Positions 7,101 to 11,472 of a DNA stretch of 11,472 bases are shown here, one piece after another. The stretch lies in the NCBI GenBank assembly GCA_018062515.1, contig JAGOSC010000067.1:1-11472 (forward strand), given 5' to 3'. The notes below the pieces were generated by a model, which was not told the DNA's origin, did not search any database, and was given only the letters and a program-made list of their open reading frames with translations. Numbering within the stretch: position 1 is the first letter of the stretch; every line of letters begins with the position of its first letter. The DNA comes from Candidatus Omnitrophota bacterium. GTDB lineage: Bacteria; Omnitrophota; Gorgyraeia; Zapsychrales; Zapsychraceae. A program made the translations under genes and the position numbers.

Positions 7101-9079
7101 AAACATCTCATTTGATTATTTTTGATGAAACTTTTGTATTAACCGACCGACATAAACGGGAAATTGGTTCCGCCGGTGAGGTGTATCTATTTCCTTTATC
7201 AACAGATTCACATGTGCTTGAAAAGATTGAGAGTGATCTTAAACAGAAAGAAATGAACTATGCCGTGTTGAAAAGCGGGTTTTTGATCAATCAATCTGCC
7301 GAGAATATCCGCGAACAGTATCTGGAATTAATTGCCCAGCTCCCGGGGAAAATCCGTCATAAGGGAGAAGATCTTAAAAAATATTTTGCGGTGGATGAGA
7401 ACGCGAGCATGTGGTGGTTGAGCCTTATCGGAGAAAAAAGCACCTTGAAATCCAGTGCTTTTAACGCCTTGTGTAAATTTGACGCGATTGTCCAAGTTTT
7501 GCAGCAAAAGGATATTCGGTCGATATGTTTTGGTTCGTCCGACGGGAAATTAAAAAGTATTTTGACAAATTACGTTCATAAGAAAAAAATAAACATAATT
7601 TGTATGACGACAAAAAACTGGAAATCCTGGAAGGAACAGGCCATGGATTTTCAAGGACTTTTCCTGATTAAACACATATTGCTATTAGCTAGATTTGTTC
7701 TTTCTTATGGATATAGAATCCATAAAATAAAAAAGGCGCGGCCAGGTCGAAACATTAAAAAGAATTCTTTGTTGTTTTTGACGTATTATCCGGTATTTAA
7801 CATGAATGTGGCTGAAAGCGGCGTATTCCAAAATAATTATTGTTTTCCATTACAGCGGGCATTGCAGGAACAGGGTGAAGATATTCAATGGTTGGCCATA
7901 TCCGTTAGTAATGATCGTCTCTCGTTAAAGGATTCACTAAAATATACACAAAAGTTTAATGAGAATGGGAATAATATCGTTTATTGGGAAAAGTTCTGTA
8001 CGGTCAAAACTCAATGCAAAGCTCTTTTAAAAATTTTTCAAATAGGAATTCGTTTTCTAAGGTTGGAAAGTAAAATTGCCGAGGCCATGTCTTTTGAAAA
8101 TTACAATATTTATGAAGCTTTTCGAGATGATTGGTTTCATTCTTTCATAGGTAAAGACGGATATTATAATCTTCTCTTCTATTATAGTTGGCAGGCAATT
8201 CTTCAAACCTATCAACCTAAACGTGTATTCTATTATTGTGAAATGCAAGGTTGGGAAAAGGCGCTTATTTTAGCTAATCAAATTCAAATCAAACCGGCGG
8301 AATTGATCGCTTATCAACATGCCGCCGTTTCGTCGATGCTGTTAAGTTATTTTAACCGGCCGAGCGAGTTCACCGACGGACGATACCCTTTGCCGCAACC
8401 GGATAAACTAGTTTGTAATGGGCAAAAACCTTACACAGATATGCTCCATTCAGGGTGGCCAAAAGAAAAATTGATGATTGCCGAGGCTATCCGTTACGAG
8501 CATCTTAAAAAGAGTATGACGGAAGAAGTACAAATGAAAAAGAAGGTTGTTCTTTTAGCTCTTCCCATCAGCGTGCGAGAGAGTGGCGCATTAATGAATG
8601 TGGTCAAACAGGCGTTAACGCCTTTGGAAAATATCGAAGTCTGGATCAAGCCGCATCCATTTTTGTTGATTGAAAAAGTTTTTCAGCACGTTAAATTTAA
8701 GAGAGAGGATGTTCGTTTTATTATTCGCCAGGAGCCTATTGAAGAATTACTTCGACAGGTCAAAGTCATGATTGGCAGTCAGTCCGGGGTATCATTTGAA
8801 GCGTTGGCATATGGTTGTGAGATCGTAGTGGTGAGTACACCGGAACAGATTAATATGTCGCCGTTAAAAAATATCCAGTCCGATCTTATTTGGCAGGCCC
8901 AGTCCATTCAGGACGTGCGTAATATCGTTTTGAATATTTTAGAAAAGGAAATTGATGTCAAACAGCATTTGGAAGAGGCCAGAAAAATTATTGATTCCTA
9001 TTTCTATTTAAACCGTTCATCCAATCAACCAGAACGCTTATTGAGTTTGTTGGGAGATGCGCATGCTTCACTTGTTTAA
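7097..9079 (+). CDS. surface carbohydrate biosynthesis protein with GT-B-like C-terminal half
   Basis: A 660-residue protein that from memory resembles the TIGR04326 (Leptospira LIC13510-type) surface carbohydrate biosynthesis family; this was not searched. Residues 1-175 look like an alpha/beta domain. A hydrophobic, basic-ended stretch (about 188-212) may sit on or in the membrane, or link the domains. From about 223 a second part begins: YYCEMQGWEKAL (379-390), AYQHAAV (405-411), then WIKPHPF (516-522), RQEPIEELL (544-552) and IGSQSGVSFEALAYG (559-573). The last motifs recall the donor-binding half of GT-B transferases such as polysialyltransferase/CDP-glycerol-type enzymes. It overlaps the epimerase by 4 bases (ATGA) and has no Shine-Dalgarno, so it is probably coupled. 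Its likely role is transfer or handling of the activated sugar made by the cluster; the catalytic activity is inferred, not shown. Confidence 0.7.
   Translation: MKTSHLIIFDETFVLTDRHKREIGSAGEVYLFPLSTDSHVLEKIESDLKQKEMNYAVLKSGFLINQSAENIREQYLELIAQLPGKIRHKGEDLKKYFAVDENASMWWLSLIGEKSTLKSSAFNALCKFDAIVQVLQQKDIRSICFGSSDGKLKSILTNYVHKKKINIICMTTKNWKSWKEQAMDFQGLFLIKHILLLARFVLSYGYRIHKIKKARPGRNIKKNSLLFLTYYPVFNMNVAESGVFQNNYCFPLQRALQEQGEDIQWLAISVSNDRLSLKDSLKYTQKFNENGNNIVYWEKFCTVKTQCKALLKIFQIGIRFLRLESKIAEAMSFENYNIYEAFRDDWFHSFIGKDGYYNLLFYYSWQAILQTYQPKRVFYYCEMQGWEKALILANQIQIKPAELIAYQHAAVSSMLLSYFNRPSEFTDGRYPLPQPDKLVCNGQKPYTDMLHSGWPKEKLMIAEAIRYEHLKKSMTEEVQMKKKVVLLALPISVRESGALMNVVKQALTPLENIEVWIKPHPFLLIEKVFQHVKFKREDVRFIIRQEPIEELLRQVKVMIGSQSGVSFEALAYGCEIVVVSTPEQINMSPLKNIQSDLIWQAQSIQDVRNIVLNILEKEIDVKQHLEEARKIIDSYFYLNRSSNQPERLLSLLGDAHASLV
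9052..9056 (+). promoter_or_regulatory. possible ribosome binding site for the 44-residue small ORF
   Basis: GGGAG lies within the last codons of the 660-residue gene and 6 bases before ATG 9063. Its spacing suits ATG 9063 and not ATG 9057, which it directly abuts; it could still be a coincidence of coding sequence. Confidence 0.3.
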
Positions 9080-9197
9080 ATACAGTGTTTTAGAGTTAAA
9101 CCGTGTTTTCAATCTTTGTTCACGACCAGTCACAAAAATTTATATGAGCTCGAACGTAGCTATTAAACGAATACATCACAAAAGGGGAAAACGATGA
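9063..9197 (+). CDS. possible small basic protein (44 residues), unrecognised
   Basis: An open frame that exactly fills the one sizeable gap in the cluster. Its ATG lies 6 bases after GGGAG (9052-9056), a good Shine-Dalgarno, and overlaps the end of the upstream gene by 17 bases; its TGA overlaps the next gene's ATG as ATGA, the arrangement seen for truly coupled genes here. The peptide starts MLHLFKYSVLELN and ends IHHKRGKR; it is basic, with a mixed hydrophobic N-terminal half and no recognised domain. An in-frame ATG at 9057 would add two residues. Against it, 44 codons can stay open by chance, and the same DNA could simply be an untranslated leader. Presented as a candidate only. Confidence 0.3.
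   Translation: MLHLFKYSVLELNRVFNLCSRPVTKIYMSSNVAIKRIHHKRGKR
9080..9193 (+). other. only intergenic gap in the cluster (114 bases)
   Basis: Between the 660-residue gene and the B12 radical SAM gene. No strong hairpin with a T run (terminator) and no convincing -35/-10 pair is visible; TATATG at 9141-9146 is a poor -10 match with only a weak TTGTTC 19 bases upstream of it. The frame of the small ORF runs through the entire gap without a stop. Confidence 0.6.
9183..9187 (+). promoter_or_regulatory. ribosome binding site of the B12-radical SAM gene
   Basis: AGGGG sits 6 bases before ATG 9194 and supports that start, which is also where the cobalamin-binding domain begins. It lies inside the candidate small ORF. 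Confidence 0.65.
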
Positions 9198-10753
9198 GCC
9201 TTAAAGTCATGCTGATTTATCCTAATTTTAAAGGAATGAATATGCTTCCACCGGGAGTGGCTTTATTGTCAGCGGTATTAAAGGAAAAGGGATTTGAAGT
9301 CAGGCTTTTTGACACAACTCCGTATGAACGAATCGATGGAGTTTTTGTGCCGGATTCGGATAAGTCTAAGAGTGAAAGACTGATGGCGCGGCCGTATGAG
9401 ATGCCCAGGAAGGTCTTATCCAAGAGCACAAATTGTTTTGAAGATTTTGAGCGCGAGGTTTTAGAATTTAGACCGAACTTGCTGGCCTTGTCGACGACCG
9501 AAGATATGTTTGATTTGGGTTTGCGTTTATTAAAGAAAGTTCGTTATTTGAATATCTTGACCATTGCCGGGGGCGTTTTGCCGACATTTGCACCGAAGTT
9601 GATTTTGAGTTTCCCGGAAATTGACATTGTCTGCAAAGGAGAAGGAGAGGACGCACTGAGCAGGCTGTGCGAGTGCCTGGCCAGCGGACAATCTTACGAC
9701 GATATCAGTAATTTATGGATAAAGAAACAAGACGGGACGATCAAAATTAATCAAACTAAAATGGTGGATATGGATAAAAATCCGCTGATTGATATGTCGA
9801 TTTTTGAAGAAGGCCGTTATTACCGGCCAATGGGTGGGACGGTTTATCGGATGTTTCCTGTCGAGACTCATCGGGGCTGTCCGTATACCTGCGCTTTTTG
9901 TAATTCGCCTTCACAAATGGAAATGTATAAACATGAGGAAGGAAAATCTTATTTAAGACGTAAGACCATCAAAAATATGCATCGCGAGCTTAAGTTCTAT
10001 AAAGAGGTTATGGGTGCAGAGTATCTGTATTTCTGGGCGGACACATTTCTTTCCTGGAAGAAAGGTGAGCTTGAGGAATTTGCGGAGATGTACAATGACA
10101 TTGGCCTGCCGTTTTGGTGCCAAACTCGTATTGAGACGATCACGGAAGAACGGCTTGAAATCATGAAAAAGATGAAGTGCGCGCGGATTTCTTTTGGGAT
10201 TGAGCATGGGAATGAAGAGTTCCGCAAAAAGCATTTAAAACGGCCGGTGACCAATGCCATGATGTTGACCAACTTTAAGGTCGTCGAGAAAAGCGGTATT
10301 CCATTTAGTGTAAATAATATTATGGGCTTTCCTCATGAAACAGTCGATTTGGCTTTTGATACCATACGGTTTAATAAGCACATTAATTCGCATGACCGTA
10401 ACGCTTATCATTTTACCCCGTTCCACGGAACGCCATTGCGTGCAGAAGTAGAGCGCCTTGGGTATGTGAAGGATGAGGATATTGTTCAATCGTTTGTCAT
10501 TGGAGATTCATTGATTGACATGCCGGCATTTCCAAAGAAAAAGGTTATCAGCCTCACCAAGACATTTAATATGTATGTCAAGTTTCCAGAATCGCGATGG
10601 CCGGATATCCGTAAAGCAGAGGAAGATACCGCGGAGGGAAGGAAAATTTATATTGAATTAAAAGAAGAATTTACAGACAAGTTTTTCAATAGCGAATCCG
10701 AAAACTTTGAAGCCTCGGCGCTGGAGAAAGAAATCTCATCACCGATGAATTAA
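9194..10753 (+). CDS. B12-binding-domain radical SAM enzyme
   Basis: A 519-residue protein with an N-terminal cobalamin-binding-like Rossmann domain (about 1-165) and a radical SAM domain (about 220-420). The first shows LIYPNFKG (7-14), GVALLSAVLKEKG (21-33) and AGGVLPTFAP (125-134) with VCKGEGEDAL (146-155), as in BchE-type proteins; the DxHxxG cobalt-ligand motif is absent, as is usual for this class. The radical SAM cluster is held by C229, C233 and C236 (CPYTCAFC). FGIEHGNEEF (334-343) and NIMGFPHET (375-383) are typical later elements. The C-terminal 100 residues are a less conserved helical tail. Relatives methylate unactivated carbon or phosphorus, or carry out ring and bond rearrangements. 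AGGGG (9183-9187) precedes the ATG by 6 bases. In this cluster a C-methylated or rearranged sugar is plausible but unproven. Confidence 0.9.
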   Translation: MSLKVMLIYPNFKGMNMLPPGVALLSAVLKEKGFEVRLFDTTPYERIDGVFVPDSDKSKSERLMARPYEMPRKVLSKSTNCFEDFEREVLEFRPNLLALSTTEDMFDLGLRLLKKVRYLNILTIAGGVLPTFAPKLILSFPEIDIVCKGEGEDALSRLCECLASGQSYDDISNLWIKKQDGTIKINQTKMVDMDKNPLIDMSIFEEGRYYRPMGGTVYRMFPVETHRGCPYTCAFCNSPSQMEMYKHEEGKSYLRRKTIKNMHRELKFYKEVMGAEYLYFWADTFLSWKKGELEEFAEMYNDIGLPFWCQTRIETITEERLEIMKKMKCARISFGIEHGNEEFRKKHLKRPVTNAMMLTNFKVVEKSGIPFSVNNIMGFPHETVDLAFDTIRFNKHINSHDRNAYHFTPFHGTPLRAEVERLGYVKDEDIVQSFVIGDSLIDMPAFPKKKVISLTKTFNMYVKFPESRWPDIRKAEEDTAEGRKIYIELKEEFTDKFFNSESENFEASALEKEISSPMN

Positions 10754-10757
10754 GGAG
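10752..10757 (+). promoter_or_regulatory. ribosome binding site of rfbF
   Basis: AAGGAG, the strongest Shine-Dalgarno in the window, lies 4 bases before ATG 10762. It begins inside the TAA stop of the B12 radical SAM gene and fixes the rfbF start. Confidence 0.75.
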
Positions 10758-10761
10758 ATTT

Positions 10762-11472
10762 ATGAAAGTTGTCATTCTCTGCGGCGGGCAGGGTACAAGA
10801 TTAAGAGAAGAAACAGAACTTAAACCGAAGCCAATGGTGGAGATCGGAGGGTATCCGGTTTTATGGCATATTATGAAAACGTATGCCCACTATGGGTTCA
10901 ATGAATTTATTTTGTGCTTAGGTTACAAAGGTGATTATATCAAACAGTATTTCTGTAATTATGAAATGCTCGAGAACGATTTTACGTTGGAACTAGGCTC
11001 AAAACAATTATCATTTCATACAAAACATCAAGAAGAAGGATGGAAAATTACTTTAGTCGATACGGGTGAGTTGACGATGACAGGCGCTCGTGTTAAACGC
11101 ATTGAGAAATATATTGATGATGATTATTTTATGTTGACCTATGGCGACGGGGTTATTGATTTGGATATTAACCAGCTGGTTAAATTTCATAAAGCCCACG
11201 GCAAGATCGGGACGGTGACAGGTGTCCATCCCCAATCTCAATATGGTGAACTGGTGATTGAAGATGATCATGTATTGTCCTTTAGTGAAAAACCGCATGA
11301 CCAAAGAAATTCGATCAGCGGCGGATACTTTATTTTTAAGAAGGACATTTTTAAATATCTTAAGAATGATGAAAGTTTTATTTTAGAAAGCGGTGCTTTA
11401 CAAAAATTGGCTACCGATGGGCAATTGAAGGTTTTTCTTCATAAAGGCTTTTGGCAGTGTATGGATACGTAC
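10762..11472 (+). CDS. rfbF: glucose-1-phosphate cytidylyltransferase (3' partial)
   Basis: Makes CDP-glucose from CTP and glucose-1-phosphate, the first step to CDP-6-deoxy and CDP-3,6-dideoxyhexoses of O-antigens. The frame is open for 237 codons to the window edge; full RfbF is about 257 residues, so about 20 are missing. Motifs seen: the nucleotide loop GGQGTRL (8-14), LKPKPMVEIGG (20-30) with K23, WHIMKTYAHYGFNEFI (35-50), LVDTGELTMTGARVKR (98-113), which is characteristic of RfbF rather than RmlA, the metal-binding aspartate in YGDG (127-130), SEKP (175-178) and GFWQCMDT (229-236). AAGGAG (10752-10757), overlapping the upstream stop, gives a strong ribosome site. A CDP-glucose 4,6-dehydratase (rfbG) is expected next. 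Confidence 0.95.
   Translation, partial: MKVVILCGGQGTRLREETELKPKPMVEIGGYPVLWHIMKTYAHYGFNEFILCLGYKGDYIKQYFCNYEMLENDFTLELGSKQLSFHTKHQEEGWKITLVDTGELTMTGARVKRIEKYIDDDYFMLTYGDGVIDLDINQLVKFHKAHGKIGTVTGVHPQSQYGELVIEDDHVLSFSEKPHDQRNSISGGYFIFKKDIFKYLKNDESFILESGALQKLATDGQLKVFLHKGFWQCMDTY

Noticed and set aside
9116..9146. Possible promoter TTGTTC / TATATG in the gap
   Set aside because: The -10 is a poor match, the spacing is 19 bases, and the gap can instead be a small ORF in a continuous operon; too weak to annotate.
9953..10489. Overlapping minus-strand open frames (84-93 codons) opposite the B12 radical SAM gene
   Set aside because: They lie entirely within a well-supported gene, have no recognisable domains, and overlap one another, as expected for antisense shadows.
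11053..11304. Minus-strand 83-codon open frame opposite rfbF
   Set aside because: It lies fully inside conserved rfbF sequence, with no recognisable motif.

Overview
The window is one uninterrupted, plus-strand gene cluster for building and assembling an unusual surface sugar (O-antigen, capsule or another glycan). It is AT-rich by eye and tightly packed: neighbouring genes overlap or lie within about 13 bases of each other, apart from one 114-base gap. I saw no rRNA, tRNA, transposon, CRISPR array, terminator or convincing promoter, so both the start and the end of the transcription unit lie outside the window. The host is a bacterium, probably Gram-negative. The gene mix recalls O-antigen-type loci of Leptospira and of uncultivated groups such as Omnitrophota, but this is only an impression from protein style and base composition.

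Layout, left to right: (1) the 3' part of a DegT/DnrJ/EryC1-type PLP sugar aminotransferase; (2) a class I SAM-dependent methyltransferase; (3) a divergent CMP-sugar-acid cytidylyltransferase (NeuA-like); (4) a radical SAM enzyme with a short C-terminal SPASM-type cysteine set; (5) a short-chain dehydrogenase; (6) a D-2-hydroxyacid dehydrogenase (SerA-like); (7) a HAD phosphatase; (8) an extended-SDR NAD-dependent sugar epimerase/dehydratase; (9) a 660-residue surface-carbohydrate protein with a GT-B-like C-terminal half; (10) a possible 44-residue small ORF filling the only gap; (11) a B12-binding-domain radical SAM enzyme; (12) the 5' part of rfbF, glucose-1-phosphate cytidylyltransferase.

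Two CTP-dependent activation routes are visible. Genes 3 to 8 look like a module that makes and activates a CMP-linked acidic sugar or related hydroxy-acid: oxidation/reduction by genes 5 and 6, dephosphorylation by gene 7, epimerisation or reduction by gene 8, cytidylylation by gene 3. Gene 12 opens a CDP-glucose branch (CDP-6-deoxy or CDP-dideoxyhexoses), whose 4,6-dehydratase would be expected just downstream. The methyltransferase and the two unrelated radical SAM enzymes suggest extra tailoring of carbon skeletons, and gene 9 probably transfers or processes the product. No NeuB-type condensing synthase, flippase or polymerase lies in the window. The product cannot be named from the sequence. 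The strongest leads are the altered substrate motifs of the cytidylyltransferase, its placement with a SerA-like dehydrogenase and a HAD phosphatase, the paired radical SAM enzymes, and the small ORF at 9063-9197.
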